This document shows positions 11,089 through 22,538 of a stretch of 64,000 nt of DNA, piece by piece (positions within the stretch are counted from its first letter, which is position 1; each line of letters starts with the position of its first letter). Both the position numbers and the translations under genes were made by a program. Under the pieces are notes generated by a model. That model was not told where the DNA came from. It worked only from the letters and a program-made list of their open reading frames with translations, and searched no databases. The DNA is from Pogostemon cablin (Eukaryota; Streptophyta; Magnoliopsida; Lamiales; Lamiaceae), in contig CM042957.1 in NCBI GenBank assembly GCA_023678885.1, positions 2,433,648-2,497,647 of the forward strand. The letters run 5' to 3'.

Positions 11089-12993
11089 GCAGCAAATATT
11101 TCAATAGTAGATTTTAAAGAAGAAGAAGAGGACTTCAATACAAGTTTGATACCCTTCTACATCTCCAACTATCACACATCCTGTTGAAAAAAAAACATTC
11201 ACAATTAATTATTGAGTAAGTCTCTTGTAAATTGGGTTTACATCACAAACTCTTGTAATCCTTGTTTTCCCCCTTAATTTAAACTCCCAGCAATACATAG
11301 AATATAATAGGATTGAAAGGGGGGTTTAGAGTGAGAAAAAAATTAGAATTTACATAATAAACTATGCAAATCGGGTTTATATGAGCATATGTGTTAATCA
11401 TTTACATTCATTATTAATTTGTTGAAAATTAATGTTTCTAACCAACAATAAATATATTAAATTGAGATGAATCATGCAAGAAAATAAAGAAAACTTGAGA
11501 TCGATATTATAAAGAAATCAAGATTCTTGCTTCCTCCTCAACTAATTAAAAAAGGACATTTCATCATCTATCTTTCTGGTTGAATGCATATGCACAATTT
11601 TTTTCCCCATTTATGCGTATCATGTCTGACGTCAGTGTCACTATATATATATTTATGAAAAATGACATGTAAGAGATATAAGCCATTGAGTTTGTGATTT
11701 CTTGAAGGGTTTAGTGCAATTCTCTGATCAGTGCAACACATAAGATTAGTATATAGAATGAAACAGGAAATCAATTAATTAAGATCGGACTATACACATG
11801 ATCTCTGATGTCCTGTTACATTTTAATGTTACATCTCCTATTACACCCGTTAGATGAGTAAAACGTACGAGGGAGGAAAATCTCAAATTTTCCTCTGGTA
11901 GTGTGATATTTCCTTTTAGGACATAAATTTTATTGTATCTTACGTTCCAATAATCTAACGATTTGTAACAGGAGATCCGGACTGACATGAACACCGTATA
12001 CCTTTAATTGGACTCGAATATAAGATCATTTATAATATAATTTTGCCACAAATAATACATACAAACTGTCGAAATGTAGGTAACTACGAAACAAAGATGA
12101 TGATCGATTAATGAAAATTAATTAATGCAGCTGCAATTAAATGCTAATACATACATACAGAAGCTTTAATTATTTAGTATCAATCAAGAATAAGGATGGC
12201 ATGTAATGAAAAGCAACGTGAGGAAAAATGTAGATGACATGCCAGCCAAAAAGCAAGAATTTTATAAATAATGATCATCATGAATTCAATTCCAAAAGCT
12301 AAAAAGTTGTCTGATGGATTTGCCATGAAAATCATGAATTCTCTGCAAAGAATTCCACTATATGTGTATATGTGCACATTTTTTTGGTCTGCAAATTAGG
12401 AGCAGAGAGAGATTTAATTATGATCGAGAGATCATATATTGATCTTGTCAGCCATTAAAATTTGGAGATTGCATGGAAAACATCCCAAGATCATATATAT
12501 CACTTTTCAAATTTAATTGGTCGGAAATTTCAGTCATACATACAGCAGTTGGTTGGGGGGTGGGGGTGGGGGTGGGGGGTAAGGGGGGAGGGATTTCATC
12601 CCCTGTAAACCCTAATAATGGATTTTATTGTTTAAAATTTACCCTTTTTTTTATTTAATAATATAAATTTGACAAATTTTTAATCCACATATGCTTAATT
12701 TCAATTAATATATCAATCAATATTCATTTAATATATTATTATAATTTAATTTAATATGCATAATACATATAATTTTCCTTATTATTAATATATCAATCAA
12801 TATTCATTTAATTTAATATATTATTATAATTTAATTTAATATACATAAGACATGTAATTAAAAATTCGGTGAAAATTAGCTGTCAATAACTAATTAAAGA
12901 AAACTTGAAGGATTATTTTATAATAATTTATTTTTGGCCAATTGTAGCCCTAATGTTATTTACCCCCTCATTTCCTATTGTGATTATTTTGTA
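10796..12993. other. AT-rich intergenic DNA
   Basis: No supported gene. The region holds an (AT)n tract at about 11045-11086, a G-rich run at about 12552-12590 (GGGGGTGGGGGTGGGGGG type) and two near-identical 40-50 bp AT-rich segments at about 12705-12760 and 12785-12845 (ATATATCAATCAATATTCAT). The open frames here are short and without domains. Confidence 0.5.
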
Positions 12994-13196
12994 CTCCCTC
13001 CGGCCACTTACAATGTATCAATTTTAACATTTTGGGCGTTCACTTCAAAGGTATTCGTATTCCTTATTTAGTAAAAAAATACACCACATGGTCCACCACT
13101 TCCCTCTAATACAACTACTCACTACACATATAATAATAATACTCCTTAATCCACGTGCAAAAAATAAATAGTTACCTTTTAAGTGGTCGGAGGGAG
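12994..13196 (+). mobile_element. Stowaway-type MITE (family A), intact
   Basis: Begins CTCCCTCCGGCCACTTACAA and ends with the complement of CTCCCTCCGACCACTTAAAA, flanked by TA on both sides (12992-12993 and 13197-13198). Inverted ends with CTCCCTCCG and a TA target site are the hallmark of Tc1/mariner Stowaway MITEs. Two more copies of this family lie at 43605-44090 (split by another MITE) and 58412-58609 (reverse orientation). Confidence 0.85.
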
Positions 13197-13198
13197 TA

Positions 13199-13555
13199 AT
13201 AATTTATTTTACACGGCTCGAATTCTCTGTGTTATTTTGTACATCATCTCATGTGTCACACCGTTAGATGGACAGATATGTAGAAGAGAGAAACTATACC
13301 CTAAATCTTAAACCCTAAGGGCAATAATTGGATTTATTTCTCCTTCTTATGTGTCAATCACTTAACGTGTGGCACAAAAGATGACGCTTGAAAATGAGAT
13401 AGAAGATCTAATGGTACAAATTCTTTTTAATTCTACATATTCTTCTTAGTTTGCTTTTACAAACATTGATAACATGCATATAATACAATAGCTACTCAAT
13501 CTTTAATTTAATTGGACTGTATTTACAATTTAAATAAACACCTACCCTTAGTTTT

Positions 13556-13618
<63 letters not shown>

Positions 13619-14160
13619 GGATTTACCAGACTAATTCGAGAGAGATTATAGCATTTACTACTTGGATCCATTTCGAGTCAGAGTCTATAAGGGATTCTAG
13701 CTACACAATTTCACACATAATTACAAGTTCCTAATTGTACTAAGCATATGATCAATATTATTCAATATGTTTTAAATTAAATCTTATCATTAGTCATTAA
13801 TACACATTAGAGTGACAATTAATCCTCAATCTAGCTATACATGCTTATTTCAAAATAAAGACAATCTTAAAATAGAATGTCAAAGGTCACATATCTATGT
13901 GCTGTATATACAATCTAGAATTACCTACACAGATAGAAATTCTAGATTCTTCTTCTTCAATTTTTTCTCTATTTAATGTAAATAAATCCATAATCTCCTT
14001 ATTTTAAAACTAATATTAATCCAGGCATCATAGCAGAACGAAACTGGAAATTAAGATTTCAGAAAGGGATCTAGCAATAAAATTCTTAACTAATTAGTAG
14101 GAGATAAATCGTCAATTAATTAAGATGCCAGTATAATTATAAGAACTGGACTAAATTTTT

Positions 14161-14216
<56 letters not shown>

Positions 14217-15431
14217 AGTTCATCCATAAACAAAATGGCTAGTTTCTCCTGGGTTCCATAAATGCTGAAAAAGAAAGAAACTATGCTCTCCACATATTGT
14301 TGCAGAGAAAATTCTTAAACTGGGAATATTAATTAACTAAGAAACTAATAACTTTAGATTGTTCTTTTGTATTAAAAGAATGAAAAGAAAAAAAAAATAC
14401 GTGCATCAAATTTAAAGCATTTGGACAAAACTGAATAATTGTGATGTCCCACAAAATCTGAACAGACAGAAGGCAATCTAGTAAAGATGGTAAGGACAAT
14501 TAAGCAATTAAATAGCAATTTCTGAAATGCCCTCGTAAAGATAATTTTTTATGAATAAAAAATTTGAATTAGTGGGTATTTTTTGGGGCTTTTTAACAGC
14601 AGAATATCAAGGTATAATTAAAAAATTATTTCTGGTACACCCTGAAACAGGAGGGATAATCGAAAGATGACATGTATGCATGGTACTATAATTATAATTC
14701 ATAACATAAAATAAAATAGATTAAAAATGTGCCCCACATTTGATATAAAAACATGCAAATGCGTACCCCTCATGAATGAACATTTGTGGGGGGCAAAAGA
14801 TCTGCAATAATCTTAAAAGATGCTCGAAAATGCTGATTGAAGTGAAATTGGTGTGTGTTTTCTTTTCGGTTTGATTGAAAAAACTTGAAAAGAAAGATGA
14901 GATTTTGTACCTAGTGTCAGTGGGGAAAGCTAAAGAATGACTACATTATTTATTACTATTAGTTTCTAAAAATAGTTTACCTGATTAGATTGTGGGTGGT
15001 TTATATGTGGAGCGAGAGTTAATTAAGGTTGTCTTTTTTTCAGGATTACTCCAATTCTTTCCAGTTAGGTTAGGGTTTATGAAGACCGATCTCTTGTTTC
15101 CTAATTTTGTTCATATCTGGAAATTAAATTAAAACCTAGTTGCTTCATTTTTTCCCCTTTTTTCTCTTATATATATACACACACATGTAATCATTTAAAA
15201 TGGAAAGAAAAAAAAATCCTAAATTCCAACAAAAATGGGCAAGCTGTGAGACCCTATTTAGATGAGATCAACAAACCTAGAAGAGTTTTTTATTCAGATA
15301 AATAAATTAACAAGAGATGATCTGAGAGAGAGATTATAATGGAGTAATTAATTAGTATAAAATCAAATATGTGTCACCTGAAAATAGGATTTCAAGAAAA
15401 GCTGAGGGAAGAGGAATCGGATTGATGATGA
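13199..15431. other. Intergenic DNA downstream of the ALOG gene
   Basis: AT-rich, with (AT)n tracts at about 13559-13613 and 14165-14212. No coding potential is seen. The last few hundred bases (about 15050-15431) should contain the 3'UTR of the leftward ALOG gene. Confidence 0.5.
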
Positions 15432-15890
15432 TCAGAGGGGTCCAGATTTCTTCTTCTTCTTGTAAGGAATCCCTCTGGCTTTAGATTGGCACTCCTTCAC
15501 TTCCCTCAGATAAACCCTTATTGCACCGCTGGCAAAAGGGTTGGTCTCCGGCGGGCCACCGTTCTCCTCGTAGGCGGCGCGTAGCCTCCCGATGAGCGCG
15601 TCGAGGCTGCCCCAGGCCTGCCTTAGCGGGCAGGTGCAGGGCGCGGGCGGGTCGGGCTGGCCGTAGAAGATACAACCGTGGGAGTGAACCTTAGTCTTTC
15701 CGAACTGATCCAGATAGCGGAGGAAATCGATGACGTGGGTGCTGCTGCAGAGGGGCAATGGGACCGGAGGTCTCTGGTTCTTCAGGAACTGTCCGAAAGT
15801 GTTCCAGTCGCGCCTCTTCTGCGACTCGTAGCGGCTTGGAGTGGCCGCTGGATCCACGGATCCTTCGGCCAAATCTTTGCCTCTGTCCAT
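15432..15890 (-). CDS. ALOG domain protein, LSH/OBO family
   Basis: A nuclear protein of the plant ALOG family (LSH1/LSH10, rice G1, tomato TMF). These proteins act as transcriptional regulators of meristem and boundary identity. The ATG at 15890 (MDRGKDLAEG) is the first Met in frame; the upstream extension has none. The single exon encodes 152 residues. The ALOG domain spans about 20-140: RYESQKRRDWNTFGQFLKNQ, the zinc-ribbon insert HSHGCIFYGQPDPPAPCTCP, then RQAWGSLDALIGRLRAAYEE, NPFASGAIRVYLREVKECQ and ARGIPYKKKKK, which supplies the nuclear-localisation signal. The protein stops six residues after GIPYKKKKK, at SGPL. Family members are usually about 180-250 residues with longer flanks, so this is a short member resembling the LSH10 group. 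No lesion is visible in the domain. Confidence 0.93.
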   Translation of the reverse strand: MDRGKDLAEGSVDPAATPSRYESQKRRDWNTFGQFLKNQRPPVPLPLCSSTHVIDFLRYLDQFGKTKVHSHGCIFYGQPDPPAPCTCPLRQAWGSLDALIGRLRAAYEENGGPPETNPFASGAIRVYLREVKECQSKARGIPYKKKKKSGPL

Positions 15891-17318
15891 GGATGTTGTT
15901 GTTAAGGTGTTGCTAAATAAGGAAGGTGAAAGGAATAGAGCTTTTCTCAAATCTGCTTTAATCTATCATTCTCAACCATACCGTCAAAGTGACATATACA
16001 ACGTGACCTAAATAATTCAATTTTAAAATTAAAGGCAAACATAAGATACACCAAATTAATTACATGACACTGATAACAAAAGTGTAATTTATTATGAATT
16101 ACATGGCACTAAATGAATTAGTACATGAGCCAAATAAAATTATCAAAAGTGAAAAAATCTAAATTTAAATTTTAAAAATTATTTTTATAAATGTCATTAA
16201 TAATCAACTCATACACTTTTTATACATTCATTCATTTTCTTGAATTAATAAATTCTTTTCTCTCTCATTCTTCCTTCTTTTGAATCAATTTCTCTTATAC
16301 ATGTAACTCCTTACGCATTAATTTGAAGCTTATATTAATTGGTAAGTTTAAGAGAGTATTAATTGAAAGATGGGAAATGAGAAGAAATAAATAAAAGTTT
16401 AATTAGAAAAAGATAATATATAAAAAGGGAGTGAATTGAAAATTACTACTCCTATGCTTATATTAAGGTGACTTTTAAATTTTAAATTTGAATTTTAAAC
16501 ACCAAAACTTAAGTTCATAGGAGTGAAATGCAACACAGTGTGACCTTGTGACCAAGAAAATTCAAGATTTCACTCTCACAATGAACTTTTGGAAAAGCAA
16601 TCCCTCCGTTTACTCGCCTTCAATAATTTTCTTTATTCCAAACTCATCTTGAAACAGTATAAAAGGGAAATATAGTCACACTATAACGTCATTTTGTTTC
16701 ACACCATATAGGCTAAATAAAATGGCAAAAGCTCATGCGCTCCTGGGATACGGAGGGATACTCTGTGTCTCCATGTAAACACAACTCTCCCCCTCTATAT
16801 TCTATTTAAACATATGTATTACTAGTGGTTAAACTTGCAGAGGGGCACGAAAATTACAAAGGCGTACGAAATGTGCTCCGTGCCCGGGAGCACAGGAACC
16901 TCACTCAAATAAAATAATGTGATGAAATTACTATGAACTATTACTCTCGTACAGGGATTAAAATAATGTGGACCTATAAAAATACTCATTTCGTCCCGTC
17001 AAAAAAGTTACATTTTATTAATTATGGCATCCGTCACAAGAATTACATTTCTTTTTTTTTTGTAGATGGAACACACAAAACAATCATTTATTATTATGAG
17101 CTCATACGCAACACTAATACAACTATCTATTGTATATTAAATTATTATATTTTTCAATTCACTACACATTAAAATAAAATATTTTATCATTTTCATAAAA
17201 ACAGTAAACGCAGCTATTTTATAATAAAACGGAAGGGCATATAAATTGTTTTGTTCAGATTCCAATAAATTATGTAGTAAACCTTTGTACTATATAAAGA
17301 AATGCGGTGGGATGGAGT
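15891..17318. other. ALOG promoter side and intergenic DNA
   Basis: Upstream region of the leftward ALOG gene. A CT-rich leader is on the ALOG strand at about 15900-15945. Further out are AT-rich spacer and short stretches with GTGCCCGGGAGCAC-like palindromes at about 16740-16900, which look like decayed MITE ends. No other gene is seen. Confidence 0.4.
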
Positions 17319-18033
17319 GATTATATACGAGTTAAATTCATTTTTTGCCCTATAACTAAGCAAAATTTAGATTTTTGCCCTAAAAAAGATAAGTGGTTCA
17401 ATTTTGCCCTGTAACTAACGAAAAATTTTAATTTTTGCCCAATTTTCGCCAAAAAATACAAATTTTCGCCGGAAAATACAAATTTCGCCGGAATCCGCCA
17501 CGTCATGCTTCAATTTGGGGGTTTTCGGCTGGTCAATCCGACGTGACAATTTTGACTTTTTTTTACACTAGAGTTAAATCATTTTTTGCCCTATAACTAA
17601 TCAAAACTTCGATTTTTGCCCTAAAAAAATAAGTTGTTCAATTTTGCTCTATAACTAACGAATTATTTCAATTTTTGCTCAATTACATGACCTTCTCTTA
17701 TTTTTTTTTTATTGAACCACGAATTTCTATTTTTATCATGAATTTTAATTTTTATTCTTTTAAATTAATTTTTTTTGTGTTTTAGTTTAATTACAAATTC
17801 TTCTATTAATAAAATATATGACTATCTTAATTAATAAATAATAATATAAAATATTAAATATTTAAAATAAAATAAATTAACTAAATATATTAAATATTAA
17901 AATTTATTAAAAAAAAATTTCCCTGCAAAAAAAAAATGGGAGTGATAGTTATTACGTATATTTTAAATGTTATTATATTTTAAATTTTGAATATGTTAAA
18001 TGTGTATTGATTTTTATTCATAGGTAAAAATTT

Positions 18034-18283
18034 ATGTGCACTCGAGCACATGGGGCATACACCGTGCGCCTTTACAATTTAGTGTTAAATTATATACCCT
18101 TTAGTATAAAGATGTGTACCCTTTATTTTTTAAAGAAAAATAAAAAATATTAATGAAAAGTGTATACTCTTTACAACAAAATTGTGTACTCTTATAAATT
18201 AAAATGTACACCCTTTAAAACAAAACAATATACCCTTACCCATAATACTAAATTTTAAAGGCACACGGTGTGCCCGGGCACAT
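18034..18283 (+). mobile_element. Inner MITE in the left arm of the palindrome
   Basis: A 250-bp element with inverted ends ATGTGCAC...GGGGCATAC and ATGTGCCCGGGCACACCGTG (from the right). Its interior repeats TGTACCCTTTA-like motifs (ATACCCTTTAGTATAAAG, GTGTACCCTTTATTTT, ACACCCTTTAAAACAAAACA). Its mirror copy is at 18578-18830, and an independent copy is at 57852-58105. Confidence 0.65.
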
Positions 18284-18577
18284 TAGGAATATATTTAATT
18301 AATAAAAGATAATGTATTAATGTGATCAAATTGTGAAAAAAAAAATATTTAATTGGATAAAAATCGTGTATTAAATTAAGAAAATAAATTAAAGTCATAT
18401 ATTTAAATTATATAAAAGAAAAGTTTGTGATTAAATTGATATAAAATGAAAAGGTCATGTATTTTTTTCAAAAAATAAAATAGTTTGTGATTAAATTGAG
18501 AAAATTAGTAAATGTCATGTATTTTATTGTAATTAACCTTTTAATAAATAAATTGAGAAAATTAAAATGTATTCCTA

Positions 18578-18830
18578 ATGTGTCCTCGGGCACATCGTGT
18601 GCCTTTAGAATTTAGTATTATTAGTAAGCGTACATTGTTTTGTTCTAAAGGGTATACACTTTAATTTATAATGGTACACCATTTTGTTGTAAAGGTTATA
18701 CACTTTTCATTAATATTTTTTATTTTTCTTTAGAAAATAAGGGGTACACATCTTTATACTAAAGGGTATACAATTTCACACAAAATTATAAAGGCGCACG
18801 ATGTGTGCCCCGTGTACCCGGGTGTACACA
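18578..18830 (-). mobile_element. Inner MITE in the right arm of the palindrome
   Basis: Reverse-orientation counterpart of 18034-18283, occupying the matching position of the opposite arm. Its presence in both arms means the palindrome formed, or was homogenised, after this element inserted. Confidence 0.65.
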
Positions 18831-19672
18831 AGTTTTTGTCAATGAATAAAAACCAATACACATTTAATACATTCAAATTTTAAAACATAATAATATTTAA
18901 AATATAATAATGTTTAAATTATAACCCATAAATTATATATAATATAAAAGATTTATAAATACGTAATAAATTACTCTCATCCCATTTTTATTGAAAATAA
19001 TTTTTTAAAATTTTTTCTTATATTCATATTTAATTTTTGTTAGTTGATCGACACACCATTTTTTCCTTCGAAAATATACGTAATAACTATCACTCCCATT
19101 TTTTTGTCGAATTTTTTTTTTTATAAGTTTTAATATTTAATATTATTATTTATTAATTAAGATAGCCATATATTTTATTAATAGAAGAATTTGTAATTAA
19201 ACTAAAACACAAAAAAATTAATTGAAAAGAATAAAAATTAAAATTCGTGATAAAAATAAAAATTCATGATTAAATTAAAAAAATAAGAGAAGGTCATGTA
19301 ATTGGACAAAAATTGAAATAATTCGTTAGTTATAGGGCAAAATTGAACCATTTATCTTTTTTAGGGCAACAATCGAAGTTTTGATTAGTTACAGAGCAAA
19401 AAATGATTTAACTCTAGTGTAAAAAAAGTCAAAATTGCCACGTCGGATTGACCAACTGGAAACCCCCAAATTGAAGCATTACGTGGCGAATTCCGGTGAA
19501 ATTTGTATTTTTCGATAAAAATTGGGTAAAAATTGAAATTTTCGTTAGTTACAGGGCAAAATTGAGCCACTTATCTTTTTTTAGGGCAAAAATCAAAGTT
19601 TTGCTTAGTTATAGAGCAAAAAATAAATTTAACTCGATTATATATACACACACAGTCGAAGGTAATTATTTA

Positions 19673-20402
19673 CGGGAAAAAAACGCAGTGCCCTGCAGAC
19701 TATAACAAATTACTTGCCTACCCTATATTTAAGAACATATCTTTTTATACTCGAATTGACCAAAATGCCCTTTACTCGAATATTCGAGTAATATATTCGA
19801 GTAAAGTATTCGAATAAAGCAATAAAAACATGAAAAATCATAAAAAAATATTACTCGAAATACATTACTCGCTCACTCATGTTACTTGAAATTGCATTAT
19901 CCGCTCACTAATGTTACTCGAGATTGATTACCCGCTCACCCATTTTACTCAAAATTGCATTACCCTCTCACTCATGTTACTCGAAATTGCATTAGCCGCT
20001 CACCCATGTTACTCGAAATTGCATTAGCCGCTCATTCATGTTACTCGAAATTGATTACCCGCTCACCCATGTTACTCGAAATTGTATTACCCGCTCACCC
20101 ATGTTACTCGAAATTGCATTACCCGTTCATTCATGTTACTCGAAATTGATTACCCGCTCACCCATGTTACTCAAAATTGCATTACCCGCTCACTCATGTT
20201 ACTCAAAAATGCATTACTCACTCACATTATTCACATTACTCGAAAATTACATTACTTACTTAAATTACTCGAAAATACCCTTTACTCGAATACATTCGAG
20301 TAAATGATATTTTTGTCAATTTGAGCCTAAAAAGATATACACTTATAATTAGAATAGAAAAGTAATTTGATTTATATGATAGGGCTTGCACCCAATTTCC
20401 TC
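19673..20402. mobile_element. TIR element with internal minisatellite
   Basis: Imperfect inverted arms of about 130-170 bp: GTGCCCTGCAG...CAAATTACTT on the left against AAGTAATTTG...AGGGCTTGCAC on the right, then ATATCTTTTTA, AATTGAC, AAAAT and TTTACTCGAA on both sides. The flanking 8-mer ATTATTTA is present at 19665-19672 and 20403-20410. The core (about 19850-20240) is a tandem array. The 8-bp duplication fits a hAT- or MULE-type insertion. It sits 37 bp from the end of the palindrome element. No coding frame of significance is present. Confidence 0.7.
19850..20240 (+). repeat. 32-bp minisatellite, about 12 units
   Basis: The unit is approximately GAAATTGCATTACCCGCTCA followed by CCCATGTTACTC, in 31-32 bp versions differing by the CA in TGCATTA. 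Units vary at a few sites (CTCATG, TTCATG, AGCCGC). Open frames through the array are repeat artefacts, because the unit length is close to but not consistently a multiple of three. Confidence 0.9.
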
Positions 20403-20410
20403 ATTATTTA

Positions 20411-21160
20411 TTTAGCATAATAATAGATCGAAAAATGGGGAATTGAATACTTCAAAATAGCCGTACAGTAAGCGGGACCTACAAGATTGGTGAGCTGTCA
20501 CTTCCATGGTTAGGTCTTCCAAGCTTCTGCAGGAATCGGACATCTCCTCTTTCTTAATTTTTTTTCTTTTTAAACACCAAAATAGTACAAACCCTGAAGA
20601 GAGAGGGAAAAAATTATGGAGCAATATCAGAAGAAAGATGTAAGATTTTTCACTGGTGGTGAGAGAAATAATTGTATTGGAAATTCAATAGTTCAATTCA
20701 CCTTTAATTCATATCCAGTTTTAAATTCTAGATTATACATATTTGACCTAGTAGTTTCTTTAAAAACAACTACATTCGCCATTTCCTAGCCACAGCGCAT
20801 TTCCAAACATCTTTATTAACGTTGATTTAGAGTAATTAATTAAATGGATAGTAGTAGTATTAGAGTGTTCCACATATATTTTTCTACCAGTCAATTGATT
20901 GAAAAAACCTCATCTTCTGGGTTTTAGATTATGGACATTTGTTTTTAACAACTTTAATTTGTTTTTTATAAATAAATAACAATTGAGATTATAATATTGA
21001 AAGAAGAACCCAATGTCTGATCTCGTTATCTTTGCAAATGAATACATTTACTCATTTTTTCTACTTCTCATTTAAACAGCAGAAAGGTGTAACTCAAGAA
21101 AGAAGCAACAGATTATAGTGTACAGATATACACATGCATATGTTGAGTTTAAAATCTTTA
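20411..21160. other. Spacer between transposons
   Basis: AT-rich DNA with no supported gene. A 70-residue open frame on the minus strand at 20412-20624 has no recognisable motif. Confidence 0.45.
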
Positions 21161-21170
21161 TTTAAAATAG

Positions 21171-22528
21171 GAGTTAAATTCATTTTTTGTCCTATAACTA
21201 AGAGAAAATTCGATTTTTGCCCTAAAAAAGATAAGTGGTTCAATTTTGCACTATAACTAACAAATTTTATCAATTTTTGCCCAATTTCACCGGAAAACTC
21301 CACGTGAGGCTTTAATTTGGAGGTCTCCGGTTGGTCTTACCTATGTGTCAATTTTGACTGAGTGTGAGCCAATGAATTAGTCACCTCATATGCCACAATT
21401 TTTTAATTTTTTAATTTTCCACGTCATATGACAAATATAAATTAAATCAGAAATTAAAATTTAAAATAAAATATTAAATAAAAAAACATATAGAAAACTG
21501 AATTCTAGAAAACCTAAATAAAAAAAAAACAAAAAAACACGGAAGCATATCCACAAAATTGAAGAACACGATGAACTTCTGGATGTCGTCGTGGGCTACC
21601 GGGCGGCCGTGCAAGCTGTGTTGAAGCCGCCGCCCACCGAGCCGCAGTATCAATCCGGCGACTCATAGATCATGAACGAGGCGCTGCCTTCCGACTCAAC
21701 TGGTCTCCGGTGTCTTCCGCCACCGTAGAGAGAGGAGAGAGAGAATAGCTCCGCCGTAGAACCTGACAAGAAGATGGGGCCGCGCGACGAAGAAGAAGAA
21801 GGGGAGGTCGACAAGGGCAGATCCGGGTTCCAGGGACCTCCCGTCGGCGGTGCGTGACCTCCGGAGGAGCCTCCATTGGCTGGTATAATTTCACCATCAC
21901 ACAGTAATATGGTCCCATTTCAGTTTATTTCATCCTTTAATTTTCTTCTACAATGTAGTTTCAATTTGGAACTTAGCATCAGTAATCCTCATTTGGGTTA
22001 GTAAAATGAAAGGAGAGTAGTTTTGTATGAAGTAGTGTTGAATGTAAACAATAACGGGGTCATGACATTGATAGATTTTGGGAATGCTTGATGCTGCTTC
22101 TATTTCATTTCTTAATTTTCTTGTTCTTTTTCGGATAAAGGAGATGGCATTTTTTTTCCAGCAGCGGCTTTCGGTGGCTCCAGCAGTGACTTGTGTTGCT
22201 TTTTCGGCGATGCCGGGTTCGGCTGTAGTGGTGGCCTCGTGTGGCAGAGCCGATGTGGTTGACGGGCTGCGGAAGTGACGAGCAGCGATAGCAGACGGTG
22301 GAATATGAAAAAAAATAAAATAAAATAAATAGGTGGAATATGATGTGGCGTTGACCAACCGGAATTTAATCATGACATGGCGGATTCCGGCGAAATTTGC
22401 ATTATCCGGCGAAAATGGGCAAAAATTGAAACAATTCGTTAGTTATAGGGCAAAATTGAACCACTTATTCTTTTTAGGGTAAAAATCGAAGTTTTGCTTA
22501 GTTACAGGGCAAAAAATGAATTTAACTC
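21171..22528. mobile_element. Pack-MULE-type element, family member 3
   Basis: Ends GAGTTAAATTCATTTTTTG(T/C)C on the left and, complementary, GAGTTAAATTCATTTTTTGC on the right, with an exact 10-bp flanking repeat TTTAAAATAG (21161-21170 and 22529-22538). This is the best-preserved boundary of the family. The arms are single units of about 190 bp, unlike the doubled arms of the other two members. The interior carries GC-rich blocks at about 21565-21880 and 22140-22290 that are unlike the surrounding AT-rich DNA and look like captured gene pieces. No transposase is present. Confidence 0.8.
21569..21720 (+). pseudogene. Captured exon fragment, unidentified
   Basis: One frame reads DELLDVVVGYRAAVQAVLKP then PPTEPQYQSGDS, a TAG, and IMNEALPSDST. 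The amphipathic, proline-punctuated sequence continuing sensibly across a single stop suggests a decayed exon. I do not recognise the family. A second GC-rich block (about 22159-22278) reads QRLSVAPAVTCVAFSAMPGS after a polypyrimidine-CAG that looks like a splice acceptor, and ends in TGA. Whether both come from the same gene cannot be told. Confidence 0.35.
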
Positions 22529-22538
22529 TTTAAAATAG

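Larger units (their letters stand above)
17329..19635. mobile_element. Giant-palindrome MULE-like element, family member 2
   Basis: Outer ends are GAGTTAAATTCATTTTTTGC and, on the complementary strand from the right, GAGTTAAATTTATTTTTTGC. The flanks GATTATATAC (17319-17328) and GATTATATAT (19636-19645) match at 9 of 10 positions. The arms are inverted copies of each other for about 1 kb, not just at the ends. They pair the family unit (two tandem copies per arm), then an AT-rich segment (17700-18030 with 18835-19300), then a 250-bp inner element present in both arms. Only about 18290-18565 at the centre is unpaired. There is no open frame. A transcript through it would fold into a hairpin about 1 kb long. 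Confidence 0.8.

Noticed and set aside
19850..20240. Regularly repeated 32-bp units resembling a CRISPR array
   Set aside because: The units are contiguous with no unique spacers, and the context is a plant nuclear transposon; it is a minisatellite.
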